From Rosenbergiella collisarenosi (GTDB taxonomy: Bacteria > Pseudomonadota > Gammaproteobacteria > Enterobacterales > Enterobacteriaceae), in NCBI RefSeq assembly GCF_018494085.1, contig NZ_JABBFP010000005.1, positions 62,001 through 126,000 of the forward strand: a stretch of 64,000 bases of DNA, read 5' to 3'. The position numbers were made by a program, and so were the translations under genes. Below the pieces are notes generated by a model, which ran no database searches, had not been told where the DNA came from, and saw only the letters and a program-made list of their open reading frames with translations. Shown here piece by piece: positions 51,061-60,893 of the stretch (its first letter is position 1; each line of letters opens with the position of its first letter).

Positions 51061-51566
51061 ACCTCCTCCCGCGGATCTGGATGTTGCAGCACCGCATCTG
51101 TCTGTGCATAGCGCCACGCTTCTAAGCGTGAAGTGATAATCGGGTCATGGAGAGCGAGGATTTGTGCGGCGAGAAGCGCAGCGTTAGCGGCACCGGCTTT
51201 ACCGATAGCAAGCGTTCCTACTGGGATCCCCTTAGGCATCTGTACGATGGAATAGAGGCTATCAACGCCACTCAGCGCGGCGCTTTGGACGGGAACCCCT
51301 AATACTGGGACTAGCGTTTTGGCGGCTAACATACCCGGGAGATGCGCAGCACCACCCGCACCTGCGATGATTATATCGAAACCTTGTTGTTGCGCGTTTT
51401 CTGCAAACTGAAAGAGTTTATCGGGGGTACGATGCGCAGATACCACTTCGACATGATGGGCGATACCCAGCTCGGTTAATACGTCTGCGGCAGACTGCAT
51501 GGTCGCCCAGTCACTTTTTGAACCCATTACGATGGCGACTTTTGCGGGGGCAGAACTTAACGACAT
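51057..51566 (-). CDS. purE: 5-(carboxyamino)imidazole ribonucleotide mutase
   Basis: PurE converts N5-CAIR to CAIR. The 169-residue protein has the class I PurE signatures [21 protein letters not shown] and [11 protein letters not shown]. It is first in the purEK operon, with a PurR operator and promoter 65-100 bp upstream. It is coupled to purK by the 4-bp overlap. Confidence 0.98.
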   Translation of the reverse strand: MSLSSAPAKVAIVMGSKSDWATMQSAADVLTELGIAHHVEVVSAHRTPDKLFQFAENAQQQGFDIIIAGAGGAAHLPGMLAAKTLVPVLGVPVQSAALSGVDSLYSIVQMPKGIPVGTLAIGKAGAANAALLAAQILALHDPIITSRLEAWRYAQTDAVLQHPDPREEV

Positions 51567-51630
51567 GAACTCAACTCCTCAATCCTAGACAGCAACACAA
51601 GCTCGTATGACTCGCGATGATTAGGGCGCA

Positions 51631-51668
51631 AGAATACCATGTCGAATCGGGGAGGAAAACGGTTGCGT
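51631..51668 (-). promoter_or_regulatory. purEK promoter with overlapping PurR operator
   Basis: On the - strand ACGCAACCGTTTTCCT (51653-51668) fits the PurR consensus ANGCAANCGNTTNCNT exactly. It overlaps the -35-like TTTTCC (51654-51659), which is 17 bp from TATTCT (51631-51636). This predicts purine repression, as in E. coli. Confidence 0.85.
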
Positions 51669-51676
51669 CGTAATTA

Positions 51677-52393
51677 TTACCAAGGAAAATGGCTAAGCGT
51701 CAGCCCTTCTGCAGTCCATTCGATCATCCACCCCTCTTTATGCCAAGCACCGAGTACGGCGCGTTGTGCTGCGGGTGAAATGTCGGTAACGGGATGGATA
51801 GCGGGTTGATGAGTATGGCCATGAACGAGTAGTGTCGCCTGGTGACGAGTGAGCACCTCAGTCACTGCATCTTGATTGACATCCATCACCTTCATATCTT
51901 TGTTCTGGTTCGCTGCTTGGCTACTTTGTCGCATATTTCGCGCAATCTTCAGGCGACGCTTCAGGGGTAGGCGCAGAAATAACCACTGAATCCAAGGCGT
52001 ACGGACCTTTTTGCGAAATTTCAAATAGCTAATATCATCGGTACAGAGCGTATCGCCGTGCATAATCACCAAACGTTGGCCAAAACGCTCGAGAACAACC
52101 TCTTCAGGAAGGAGCTGCATATTCGCTTGCTGCGCGAACCGTTTTCCTACCAAAAAGTCACGATTACCGTGGATAAAATAGACGGGGATAGGTAGCGCGG
52201 CGATCGCGAGTGCAATGCGCTGGTGCAGTGGAGCCGGGTCATCGTCGCCGATCCATGCTTCGAACAGATCGCCAAGAATATAGAGTTCACTGCAGTGTTG
52301 GGCTTGATGGGAAAGAAAATTCAGAAAACCGGCAGTAATTGCCGGTTCTTCCTGACACAGATGGAGATCTGCGATAAACAGGATTCGTGACAT
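51677..52393 (-). CDS. lpxH: UDP-2,3-diacylglucosamine pyrophosphatase
   Basis: LpxH cleaves UDP-diacylglucosamine to lipid X in lipid A synthesis, at the inner face of the inner membrane. The 238-residue metallophosphoesterase has the five metal-ligand blocks: [32 protein letters not shown] and HGHTHQP. Its ATG overlaps the ppiB stop as TAATG. The PurR operator lies just past its stop. Confidence 0.97.
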   Translation of the reverse strand: MSRILFIADLHLCQEEPAITAGFLNFLSHQAQHCSELYILGDLFEAWIGDDDPAPLHQRIALAIAALPIPVYFIHGNRDFLVGKRFAQQANMQLLPEEVVLERFGQRLVIMHGDTLCTDDISYLKFRKKVRTPWIQWLFLRLPLKRRLKIARNMRQSSQAANQNKDMKVMDVNQDAVTEVLTRHQATLLVHGHTHQPAIHPVTDISPAAQRAVLGAWHKEGWMIEWTAEGLTLSHFPW

Positions 52394-52887
52394 TACTCGG
52401 TCACGATCGCTTTTTGGATCACGACATCGTCTTTAGGCACGTCTTGATGCATACCGCTACGTCCGGTTGAGACAGCTTTGATCTTCTCAACAACGTCCAT
52501 TCCTTCAACGACTTCTGCGAACACACAGTATCCCCAGCCTTGTACACTTTCGTCACGGAAGTTAAGGAAATCGTTATCGGCAACGTTGATAAAGAATTGC
52601 GCAGTCGCAGAGTGTGGCGCTGAGGTACGAGCCATAGCCAGGGTACCACGGGTATTTTTTAGGCCATTGTTCGCTTCATTACGAATTTCTGCGTGGGTAT
52701 TTTTTTGCTGCATACCAGGTTCGAATCCACCGCCTTGGATCATAAAACCGTTGATCACACGGTGAAAAATAGTGTTGTCGTAAAAACCTTCACTACAGTA
52801 GTTCAGAAAGTTTTTCACTGTCTCTGGTGCTTGCTCGTCAAAGGTTTTGATGACGATATCGCCAAAATTCGTTTGGAAGGTGACCAT
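52393..52887 (-). CDS. ppiB: Cytosolic peptidyl-prolyl cis-trans isomerase B (cyclophilin)
   Basis: PpiB is the cytoplasmic cyclophilin. The 164-residue protein has the active-site segments [13 protein letters not shown] and [21 protein letters not shown]. It has no signal peptide. Length equals E. coli. It is first in ppiB-lpxH, translationally coupled to lpxH, and diverges from cysS. Confidence 0.97.
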   Translation of the reverse strand: MVTFQTNFGDIVIKTFDEQAPETVKNFLNYCSEGFYDNTIFHRVINGFMIQGGGFEPGMQQKNTHAEIRNEANNGLKNTRGTLAMARTSAPHSATAQFFINVADNDFLNFRDESVQGWGYCVFAEVVEGMDVVEKIKAVSTGRSGMHQDVPKDDVVIQKAIVTE

Positions 52888-53095
52888 AATGATTTCCTGT
52901 CAGGGTTAAAAATGACTAATGACTATTTTTTTCTGGCGAGGGACTTCGCCAGAAGCCTTATTTTATAACATAAATTGATACATTACGTCAGTATTGTCCA
53001 AGTAGCCGCAGCAGGACTTGCTTTCATTCGCCTGAGAATGAAAAATACGGCACAATACATAAAAACGTCGCGATACATCAATACGGAAAAGTTAC

Positions 53096-54475
53096 ATGCT
53101 GAAAATTTTTAACACGCTTAGTCGACAAAAAGAAACTTTCACGCCAATTCACGCGGGCAAAGTCGGAATGTATGTCTGTGGGATTACCGTCTACGACCTC
53201 TGCCATATCGGACATGGCCGTACTTTTGTTGCCTTTGATGTGATCGCCCGTTACTTACGTTATAGCGGCTATCAGCTTAACTACGTCCGTAATATTACCG
53301 ACGTTGATGACAAGATTATTAAGCGTGCTAACGAAAAGGGCGAGACTATCGAGCAGCTCACTGATCGCATGATCGCCGAGATGCATAACGATTTTGCGTC
53401 GCTAAATATCCTGCCACCTGATAGCGAGCCGCGCGCGACCAAACATATCGATGACATCATCGCGTTGACTGAGAAACTCTTGGCTCGAGGCCATGCCTAC
53501 GTGGCCGATAATGGCGATGTCATGTTCGATGTTATGACAGACAAGCAGTACGGTGTACTCTCTCGTCAGGATCTTGATCAATTACAAGCCGGTGCGCGCG
53601 TAGAAGTTGCCGACGTGAAAAAGAATCCTATGGACTTCGTACTGTGGAAGATGGCGAAACCGAATGAGCCGGGTTGGGATTCACCGTGGGGGGTTGGACG
53701 TCCAGGCTGGCATATTGAATGTTCCGCGATGAACTGCCAGCAGCTGGGGACCCATTTCGACATCCATGGCGGCGGCTCAGACCTGATGTTCCCTCACCAT
53801 GAAAATGAGATAGCGCAATCGACCTGTGCCCACGACGGCCCATATGTTAACTACTGGATGCACTCAGGCATGGTCATGGTCGACCGAGAGAAAATGTCGA
53901 AGTCGTTAGATAACTTCTTTACAGTACGCGATGTGCTGCAACATTTTGATGCAGAAACGGTGCGTTATTTCCTGATGTCGGGCCATTATCGCAGTCAGCT
54001 AAACTACGGTCTCGATAACCTCGAACAAGCGCGCGCCAGCCTAGAGCGCCTTTATACCGCACTACGCGGCACGGACTCGCAGGCAGCACCGCTCGCGGAT
54101 GCTAGCTACGAAGAGCGTTTTCGTACCGCGATGGATGACGACTTTAATACCCCTGAAGCCTACTCTGTCTTATTTGATTTAGCGCGTGAGGTGAATCGCT
54201 TGAAAAGCGAAGATGCGCAATCCGCGAATGCGGCAGCCGCAAAACTAAGGGAGCTGGCAGGCGTTCTCGGTATTTTGCAGCAATCTCCAGAGGCCTTTTT
54301 ACAACAAGGCGCACTAGATGAAGACGTTGCCGAGATTGAGTCGCTGATCGAGATGCGAAATAACGCGCGACAAGCTAAAGATTGGGCGCAAGCGGATGTC
54401 GCTCGCGATAGATTAGCCGCGCTAGGCATTGTTCTGGAAGATAGTGCTCAAGGGACTACTTGGCGACGTAAGTAA
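53096..54475 (+). CDS. cysS: Cysteinyl-tRNA synthetase
   Basis: CysS charges tRNA(Cys). The 459-residue class I synthetase has the HIGH motif in CHIGHGRTF, the KMSKS loop in [10 protein letters not shown], and zinc ligands including the Cys of MYVCGITVY and the Cys/His region IECSAMNCQ...FPHHENE. Length is close to E. coli (461). Downstream of it, the E. coli order (ybcIJ, folD) is replaced by accessory genes up to argU. Confidence 0.98.
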   Translation: MLKIFNTLSRQKETFTPIHAGKVGMYVCGITVYDLCHIGHGRTFVAFDVIARYLRYSGYQLNYVRNITDVDDKIIKRANEKGETIEQLTDRMIAEMHNDFASLNILPPDSEPRATKHIDDIIALTEKLLARGHAYVADNGDVMFDVMTDKQYGVLSRQDLDQLQAGARVEVADVKKNPMDFVLWKMAKPNEPGWDSPWGVGRPGWHIECSAMNCQQLGTHFDIHGGGSDLMFPHHENEIAQSTCAHDGPYVNYWMHSGMVMVDREKMSKSLDNFFTVRDVLQHFDAETVRYFLMSGHYRSQLNYGLDNLEQARASLERLYTALRGTDSQAAPLADASYEERFRTAMDDDFNTPEAYSVLFDLAREVNRLKSEDAQSANAAAAKLRELAGVLGILQQSPEAFLQQGALDEDVAEIESLIEMRNNARQAKDWAQADVARDRLAALGIVLEDSAQGTTWRRK

Positions 54476-54487
54476 GCTATCGTTACC

Positions 54488-54524
54488 GCCATCCAGCAAA
54501 AATTAAGCTGGGTGGCTGTATAAT
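54488..54524 (+). terminator. Candidate terminator of cysS
   Basis: GCCATCCAGC pairs with GCTGGGTGGC (10 bp, one G-T) around a 9-nt loop, followed by the modestly T-rich TGTATAATTT. Confidence 0.55.
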
Positions 54525-54701
54525 TTCGGTACTCAATCAATACCAATTATTACTGATAGTGATAATTTATGACCTGACACGTCATGTCGCTATTCGTGTT
54601 AAGAATAATTTTATACCCTTGCCGAGTTTTTATTTTTTCAAACTAATGTCGTGCGTTAGCGCGCGACGGCGGCTGATGCTGTTTCTTTTACAGGACACTT
54701 T

Positions 54702-56432
54702 ATGGATAACGCTCTGTCTACCTTACCTAAATTTAGTTGGAAAGCGCTGGGGCTCGCGCTTCTCTATTTCTGGTTTTTCTCCACTTTTTTACAAATCGTC
54801 ATTGTTGCCAGTGGTTACAGTGGCACGAATGGATTGCGCGACTCCCTATTATTTAGCTCACTGTGGCTCATTCCTATTCTATTATTACCGCGCTTAACCA
54901 AAGTGTTGGCTGGGATTATTGGCGTGGTGCTGTGGGCCGCCTCGGTCGCTGCACTCGGCTATTATGTGATTTACGGGCAAGAGTTTTCGCAAAGCGTTCT
55001 CTTTGTAATGTTTGAGACAAACGCTAACGAAGCGAGTGAGTACCTCAGCCAATATTTTAGCCTGAAGATGATTGCCGTGGTTGTGGTCTACACGTTAATT
55101 GCATTTTTCTTATGGACGCGTCTACGCCCGGTCTACCTACCGAAGCTCTGGCGTTGGGTCGTCAGTATTGGTCTATTGTATGGCTTGATCCTCAATCCGA
55201 TTGTGATGAACACCGGTATCAACCATCAACCGATCGATAACACGCTAAACAGCCTAGCTTCGCGCATGGAGCCGGCTGCGCCTTGGCAGTTTGTCACCGG
55301 TTATTATCAATACCGCCAGCAGCTGACGGAAATGGATAAGCTATTAAGCAAAAACAATCAACTACCGCCTCTGGCCGATCTGCGAGATAGCTCGGGTAAC
55401 GAACCTCGTACTTTAGTCTTGGTGATTGGTGAATCGACACAGCGCGGAAGAATGAGCCTGTATGGATATCCGCGCGAAACGACACCCGGCTTGGATGCAT
55501 TGCATAAAACCGACCCGCGTTTAACAGTGTTTAATAATGTGGTCACCTCACGTCCTTACACGATTGAGATTTTGCAACAAGCGTTAACCTTCGCAGATGA
55601 ACAGCACCCCGATCTGTACCTTACCCAGCCATCATTGATGAATATGATGAAGCAGGCAGGATATAAGACGTTTTGGATCACCAATCAGCAAACGATGACC
55701 GAACGAAATACGATGCTGACCGTTTTTTCTAAACAGACTGACCAGCAGTACTACATGAATCAGCAGCGTACTCAGAGCGCGCGTGAATACGACACTAATG
55801 TGTTAGGCCCTTTCCAGAAGGTGCTTAATGATCCCGCGCCAAAAAAATTCATCATCATTCATCTGCTCGGGACGCATATAAAATATAAGTTCCGTTATCC
55901 GGAGAATGAGGGCGTTTTTGACGGAGACAAACAACATTTGCCTGCGGGGCTTTCCGCGGAGCAGACGGAGACCTATAACGATTACGATAGTGCGCAACAC
56001 TTCAACGATAAAGTGGTGACGCAAATCATTAAAGACTATCGTGCTACGGATCCTAATGGTTTCTTGCTCTATTTTTCCGACCATGGCGAGGAGGTTTATG
56101 ATACTCCGCCTCATCAAACCCAAGGCCGTAATGAAGAGACGCCAACCCGGCATATGTATACCATTCCGTTTATGGTATGGACGTCAAGTTCTTGGCAAGC
56201 CGCACATCCCCGCGATTTTTCCGCGGACATTAATCGCCCGTACAGTAGCTCGCAACTGATTCACACTTGGTCAGACCTCTCGGGGCTGAGCTATCAGGGA
56301 TACGATGCTACGCGTTCGGTGGCTAACCCAGCTTTCGTGAAAGCGACGCGTTGGATCGGCAACCCGTACAAAAAGAATGGCTTAAAAGATTACGATGCCT
56401 TGCCTTATGGCGATCAAGTGGGCAACCAGTAA
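54702..56432 (+). CDS. eptC: Phosphoethanolamine transferase EptC (CptA)
   Basis: EptC adds phosphoethanolamine to the heptose of the LPS core. The 576-residue protein has five N-terminal membrane helices and a periplasmic alkaline-phosphatase-like domain. The domain has the nucleophile segment VNDP/TSRPYTIEILQQ, LVIGESTQRGRMSLYGY, the metal motif YFSDHGEEVYD and a His in TRHMYTIPF. It is very close to E. coli EptC, including the ending DYDALPYGDQVGNQ. In E. coli the gene lies far from cysS, so it is at a different locus here. An upstream frame from 54559 is a shadow. Confidence 0.94.
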   Translation: MDNALSTLPKFSWKALGLALLYFWFFSTFLQIVIVASGYSGTNGLRDSLLFSSLWLIPILLLPRLTKVLAGIIGVVLWAASVAALGYYVIYGQEFSQSVLFVMFETNANEASEYLSQYFSLKMIAVVVVYTLIAFFLWTRLRPVYLPKLWRWVVSIGLLYGLILNPIVMNTGINHQPIDNTLNSLASRMEPAAPWQFVTGYYQYRQQLTEMDKLLSKNNQLPPLADLRDSSGNEPRTLVLVIGESTQRGRMSLYGYPRETTPGLDALHKTDPRLTVFNNVVTSRPYTIEILQQALTFADEQHPDLYLTQPSLMNMMKQAGYKTFWITNQQTMTERNTMLTVFSKQTDQQYYMNQQRTQSAREYDTNVLGPFQKVLNDPAPKKFIIIHLLGTHIKYKFRYPENEGVFDGDKQHLPAGLSAEQTETYNDYDSAQHFNDKVVTQIIKDYRATDPNGFLLYFSDHGEEVYDTPPHQTQGRNEETPTRHMYTIPFMVWTSSSWQAAHPRDFSADINRPYSSSQLIHTWSDLSGLSYQGYDATRSVANPAFVKATRWIGNPYKKNGLKDYDALPYGDQVGNQ

Positions 56433-56436
56433 TTGA

Positions 56437-56459
56437 AACTCCCCCTGTACGGGGGAGTT
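56437..56459. terminator. Hairpin after eptC
   Basis: AACTCCCCC / GGGGGAGTT forms a 9-bp perfect stem with a 5-nt loop, starting 4 bp past the eptC stop. The following bases are A-rich rather than T-rich, so termination is uncertain. Confidence 0.45.
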
Positions 56460-56586
56460 CTAAAAAATTCACAAAAAATGCAGTAAGTTCCATGAGAATT
56501 ACTAATTAGCACTTAATGTGTAACTAAGATTGTCTCATTTTTTAAACTTAATTCATGAGAGTAATCCGATCACTTAGGTGTTTACC

Positions 56587-57186
56587 ATGACGTCTGCGCA
56601 TCCATCCCTCAATTTATCCGATGAGCTTTTAATAGCGAAAGGTCGGCACCGTGCTTGCTATCAACATCCCACTAATGCCGAGCTATGCATAAAAGTTCAT
56701 CTCAATGCCCATGATGATCTAGAAACAATACGGGAAGTTCGCTACTTCAAATGGTTGCACAGAGGTCATGAAAAGCTTGCGGGTATAGCCGATTATTGCG
56801 GGAAGGTTTCGACGAATTTAGGCACCGGTTATGTCTATGAGCTAGTCAAAGATTACGATGGACAAGTGTCAAAGACATTGGAGCATTACTTAAAAAATCT
56901 CGACGATACGCTATTGCAAGCGATAGATATTTCATCCGCCTATCGCGAGTTTAAGCGTGCCCTACAGCGGCAATATATTTCGATGATGAACTTAAAAACC
57001 TACAACATCGTGTTTCGTAAAGAGAGCGAAACTAAAGGGCATTTTTATCTGGTCGATAATTTAGGATCCGCTAATCTATTACCGTTAAGCTACTTTTTTA
57101 AATCCATCGCTTCCCGTATGTTGCGGCGAAAGTTCTTACGCTTTGAGTCCTTGGTTGCAGAACGCTATCACTTCTCCCTCGATTAA
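56587..57186 (+). CDS. YrbL-like kinase-fold protein
   Basis: The 199-residue protein resembles the YrbL family (PhoP network protein), with the shared segments GRHRACYQHP, CIKVHL, GTGYVYELVKDYDG, MMNLKTYNIVF and LVDNLGSANLLPL. These correspond to a reduced protein-kinase-like fold; the N-lobe lysine and an Asp-Asn pair are recognisable. In E. coli yrbL is regulated by PhoPQ and BasRS and its biochemical role is unknown. The ATG at 56587 is preferred to a GTG at 56578. Its position next to eptC suggests an envelope-modification theme. No clear PhoP box is seen. Confidence 0.82.
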   Translation: MTSAHPSLNLSDELLIAKGRHRACYQHPTNAELCIKVHLNAHDDLETIREVRYFKWLHRGHEKLAGIADYCGKVSTNLGTGYVYELVKDYDGQVSKTLEHYLKNLDDTLLQAIDISSAYREFKRALQRQYISMMNLKTYNIVFRKESETKGHFYLVDNLGSANLLPLSYFFKSIASRMLRRKFLRFESLVAERYHFSLD

Positions 57187-57205
57187 CGGTAGATAGCAGA
57201 GGCAC

Positions 57206-58228
57206 TTACTGTAGATAAGCCTCGATAAGGCTCACCTGTTGTGCATCGAAATCGATAGTGATCCTAATCCCTAAGGGTAGCGTGAGCATTGGGTGTGTAT
57301 GGCAACAATCGAAATTATTCACGATAGGAAGCGTTTGATTGCCGAGCACTTCTAGAAGGACATCAATAGGCTGTCGACCACTCCCCGCCGCAGAAAATTG
57401 TTCGTGCTTACCGAGTATAATCGCGCTAACCCTCTCGAAAACGCCCATCAGCTTGAGGTGGGCGAAAGACCGTTCTACCGTGGCAATGCTTTTAAGACTA
57501 TCTTCGATAAAAAGGATATCGCCGTGTTGGATTAATGGCATATATGGCGTACCAATAATCCCAGAGAGGGTATTTAGGTTACCGCCGATCACGCGTCCTT
57601 CAATTACACCGTGACCCAAAAACTCGCAGTGATTAGGGTAGAGTTTTTTCGGTCTATCCTCTTCAATGAGTTCCCAGTTTAACCGTTCATCTGTCCAGTT
57701 TGCAGGCAGCAGATATTGATAGGGTAGTGGGGGACGTTCAATAAGAAGTTGATGGAAAGAGTGATAGGTATGGGAAACCAGTGGCGGATATTCGCCAAAT
57801 GACGCCACTAACGCGGGGCCATAGAAAGTGATGAGACCCGTCTTCGCATAAATACCCACTAACAGCGCGGTGACATCGGAATAGCCAATGATAATCTTAG
57901 GATCGTTGCGCAATGCATCGTAGTCAATATAGGGCAGTAAGGCGTTGCTATTATTGCCGCCGATAGTTGACATAATGCAGCGAACCTCGGGATCGCGGAT
58001 CAGTTGGTTTAGCTCTGTAGCGCGCTGTTGAATAGTTCCCGATCGATAATAGTCAGATTTTCCAGTTAGTGAGCCTGCCTTTAATTGGAACCCCTTATCC
58101 CCTAAATATTTTTTTGCCCGCGCGTAACGCTCTGGAGCGCTCACCGTCACCGGCGATGAAGGCGAAAAAAAACCAATAGTATCGCCGAGTTTTAGACTTC
58201 GGGCGAGTAGCGGCAGCGGCGTAGTCAT
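57206..58228 (-). CDS. S66 family peptidase (LD-carboxypeptidase / MccF-like)
   Basis: The 340-residue cytosolic protein has the S66 serine-peptidase layout. The nucleophile elbow is IIGYSDVTALL, the Glu region is GGNLNTLSG and the His is in CCHTHPMLTLPLG. Family members either trim muropeptides (LdcA) or cleave the microcin C warhead (MccF immunity). Length and the GGNNSNALLPYIDYD segment are nearer MccF-type proteins than LdcA (about 300 residues). The start MTTPLPLLARSL at 58228 follows GAGGAACTGT; the longer frame lacks support. Substrate is not determined. Confidence 0.85.
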   Translation of the reverse strand: MTTPLPLLARSLKLGDTIGFFSPSSPVTVSAPERYARAKKYLGDKGFQLKAGSLTGKSDYYRSGTIQQRATELNQLIRDPEVRCIMSTIGGNNSNALLPYIDYDALRNDPKIIIGYSDVTALLVGIYAKTGLITFYGPALVASFGEYPPLVSHTYHSFHQLLIERPPLPYQYLLPANWTDERLNWELIEEDRPKKLYPNHCEFLGHGVIEGRVIGGNLNTLSGIIGTPYMPLIQHGDILFIEDSLKSIATVERSFAHLKLMGVFERVSAIILGKHEQFSAAGSGRQPIDVLLEVLGNQTLPIVNNFDCCHTHPMLTLPLGIRITIDFDAQQVSLIEAYLQ

Positions 58229-58407
58229 ACAGTTCCTCGTAAAGCTAAGTGGGTGTTCAACCTTATCGCTCGCCACATTGTTCGTAAAGCAAAAGATAAT
58301 ACGGGTATTTTCGAGATAGCTCTCGTGCATGGCGTGTAATAATCGTACGGTTTATAACTTTGTTATACACTAGGTCCTAGGATGCATTTAGAACTAGGAC
58401 TCTGTAT

Positions 58408-59556
58408 ATGTCGTTGAACAAACTTCTCCAGTCGCCGTCCGCGTCGGGAGTATTACTTATTCTCACCTCGCTGGCGGCAATTATTTTATGTAATACCGGT
58501 GGCGAACCCCTCTATGCTGCATTCGTTCATCATTCGGTCTCTGGCTTTAGCATCGAAAAGTTCGTTAACGATGTATTGATGAGTATTTTTTTTCTACTCG
58601 TCGGCTTAGAAATTAAGCGTGAGTTTTTAACCGGTCAGCTCGCACAATGGTCGCAACGCATTCTTCCAGGCGCGGCGGCGGTAGGGGGAATGGTGGTACC
58701 CGCAGCCTTCTACCTATTCATTAACCGTCATCAACCCGAAACGTTAGCAGGATGGGCGATCCCCTCCGCAACCGATATCGCTTTTTCGCTCGGGATTTTG
58801 TCGCTGCTCGGTAACAAAGTCCCGCCGTCGCTAAAAGTCTTTTTGGCAGCGCTAGCGATTATTGATGACTTGGGGGCGGTGATCGTTATAGCGCTATTCT
58901 ATACGTCAGGGATTGACCTGATGATGCTCGGCGCTGCACTCCTTACGGTGTTAGGCTTGGTTATCCTTAATCGACGTGGCGTCACTGCGCTTCCTATCTA
59001 CTTATCCATCGGAGTATTACTATGGTACTTCGTCTATCAGTCGGGGATCCACGCCACAGTGGCTGGCGTTTTACTTGCGCTATGTATTCCCCACTCTGGT
59101 CAGAAACGTGGACGGCCATCGGCTTTACTGACGCTTGAGCATCAACTTGCGCCTTGGGTGAGTTTTCTTATTATCCCTATTTTTGGTTTTGTTAATGCTG
59201 GAGTGAGTTTTATTCACACGACATCTGATCAACTCTTCAATGGCGTCCCCATGGGAATCATGGTCGGATTACTAGTCGGAAAGCAGTTAGGTATCGGGCT
59301 TGTGGCTGTGTTATTGGTTAGCTGTGGTGTCGCGCAGTTACCGAAAGGCGCAACAGCTTTACAATTCTACGGTGTGGCAATACTGTGCGGGATTGGCTTT
59401 ACCATGAGTCTATTTATTGGTGGGCTTGCGTTTCCCGACAGCCCGCTGCGACTCGATGAGGTGAAAATTGGGGTATTAGCTGGCTCGTTATTATCAGTTG
59501 TCTGTGGGGTATTGGTTCTACAACTCGCTCACCGTGGAGTAACTCGCAAAAACTAG
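58408..59556 (+). CDS. nhaA: Na+/H+ antiporter NhaA
   Basis: NhaA exports Na+ or Li+ in exchange for protons across the inner membrane. The 382-residue protein has about 12 helices, the catalytic pair in LAIIDDLGAVIVIALFY (Asp163/164 equivalents) and the discontinuous-helix segment PSATDIAFSLGIL. The family is secure. Its place here, with no nhaR beside it, differs from E. coli, so it may be a second copy. Confidence 0.95.
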   Translation: MSLNKLLQSPSASGVLLILTSLAAIILCNTGGEPLYAAFVHHSVSGFSIEKFVNDVLMSIFFLLVGLEIKREFLTGQLAQWSQRILPGAAAVGGMVVPAAFYLFINRHQPETLAGWAIPSATDIAFSLGILSLLGNKVPPSLKVFLAALAIIDDLGAVIVIALFYTSGIDLMMLGAALLTVLGLVILNRRGVTALPIYLSIGVLLWYFVYQSGIHATVAGVLLALCIPHSGQKRGRPSALLTLEHQLAPWVSFLIIPIFGFVNAGVSFIHTTSDQLFNGVPMGIMVGLLVGKQLGIGLVAVLLVSCGVAQLPKGATALQFYGVAILCGIGFTMSLFIGGLAFPDSPLRLDEVKIGVLAGSLLSVVCGVLVLQLAHRGVTRKN

Positions 59557-59584
59557 GGGTTCCTCGCAGGGGTGGCATTCGATC

Positions 59585-59869
59585 TTAGGCCGAATGCTTA
59601 CACCAGACGCCACAGGTTCGGCATAGGATGACGACGTCATCCCGAGGCGAGAGGTCGGTTACCATTATCGGTTTGAGGGAAGGGATGCCCAATAACTGCT
59701 CAACGTGCCTTAGGAGGGATTCGGTGAACGGAAAAATAGCACGAACAAATCCGCCGGAAAGTTTTCCGTGACTTGAATCGGTAAAATCAGTCGTTTTAAA
59801 CACTGAGTTCAACCGTCTTGCGCCGCAAGCGCTGACTTTTTTACTATTGCACATCGGACATTTTTGCAT
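59585..59869 (-). CDS. Small zinc-ribbon protein, unknown function
   Basis: The 94-residue protein starts MQKCPMCNSKKVSACGARRLNS and ends with a second CxxC, VILCRTCGVWCKHSA. The two CxxC pairs could form one zinc ribbon around a variable middle of about 70 residues. AGAGGA lies 8 nt upstream of the ATG, supporting a real gene. I do not recognise the family. It converges on nhaA, with a small GCATTCG/CGAATGC hairpin at the junction. Confidence 0.6.
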   Translation of the reverse strand: MQKCPMCNSKKVSACGARRLNSVFKTTDFTDSSHGKLSGGFVRAIFPFTESLLRHVEQLLGIPSLKPIMVTDLSPRDDVVILCRTCGVWCKHSA

Positions 59870-60289
59870 CGTCTTTTCCTCTGCAACCAACCATAGTTAA
59901 TTAATCGATTTTTGCCAGCCTAATTCTTATAAATCTGTGAAGGTGCACCCTAACTCATAACGTCTATCGGCCTCGGCGAGCTATGCTGCTTCTCTCAGAG
60001 GGGCTATCAATGAACGGGGGAACTTACTTTTTGCAAAGCACCCTATATTCCGAAAAGCTTCGTTAATTTTTTCGTCTTGATACCGTTGGAATATTGATGT
60101 TAATTTTTTAAATAGAATATTTATGATCCGATCGCTATTTTTAATACTGAATACGTGATAGAACTAAAAAAATTAACTGAGAAAGAGAAGGTGGTCTCGC
60201 CTCTGAGAATAATACAATAAGGTAAATGCGGCATTTACTCATGGAATAGATTATATAGAAAGAATTACTCATCAAAGGAAGGAGTTAAA
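59870..60289. other. AT-rich gap before the lysozyme gene, no gene seen
   Basis: About 420 bp without a credible open frame. Base composition becomes clearly AT-rich from about 60050 onwards, marking the left edge of the putative acquired patch. AGGAAGGAG (60278-60286) is the ribosome-binding site of the next gene. No vgrG, hcp or PAAR sequence is visible. Confidence 0.6.
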
Positions 60290-60893
60290 ATGAAGCCGAA
60301 GGAAGGGCTGTTAACCTATTTGGCTGAAGGGAACAATAACCCTAATAGTCGTTATTATTCAAGAAAAATTCATTGGCCGGGGAATTATGCGCAGTGTAAT
60401 ACACTGAGTTCTGGCGTCACTATTGGGAGAGGGTATGACCTTAAATACCGGACAGAGGGAGAAGTAATCAGTGACTTGGTACTGTGTGGAATCCCTTTTG
60501 ACAAAGCAAAAAAAATAGCAAAAGGCGTTAAAAAAAAGCCATTGTTTAGCAAGTGAATTTATAAAGGAGAACCGTGACTCTATTGGGGAGATAACTGAAA
60601 TTCAACAAATAAGATTATTTGAACGAACGTATCAAATATACGTTAACGATTCTAAAAGATACTACAATAAGTTTAAAAAAACAGAATCTGTTTCTTGGGA
60701 AGAATTAAAAAAAATTTTGAAAGATGTTTTAGTTGATATGAAATATCAAGGAAGATTGGAAGCCAACATGATCCCTATATTCGGTGAAAACGATAAACTT
60801 AAGATTATAGCATTATTGCGTAATAGAAAAACACTATTGTCTGATGAACAGGCCCGAAGAAGAATCCCATACATAGAGCAGGAAATGGAATGA
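60290..60893 (+). pseudogene. Pesticin-like lysozyme (T4-lysozyme fold), interrupted by a +1 A in an A8 run
   Basis: The first 88-codon frame carries the pattern of pesticin-type peptidoglycan hydrolases: a Glu early (LTYLAEGNNN, Glu13), then SGVTIGRGYDLKYRT, whose Thr44 and Asp50 keep the six-residue Thr-Asp spacing of pesticin. The frame stops at 60556. The +1 frame continues from the A8 run (60530-60537) to 60893 with ILKDVLVDMKYQGRLEANM and LLSDEQARRRIPYI, typical of the domain's C-terminal half. Removing one A gives a single 200-residue protein. There is no signal peptide, which fits a type VI-type cargo or a bacteriocin fragment. Inactivation, sequencing error, phase variation and recoding are all possible. 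Confidence 0.72.

Noticed and set aside
54559-54897. 112-codon open frame upstream of and across the eptC start
   Set aside because: No homology, poor composition, and it overlaps the well-supported eptC start in another frame.
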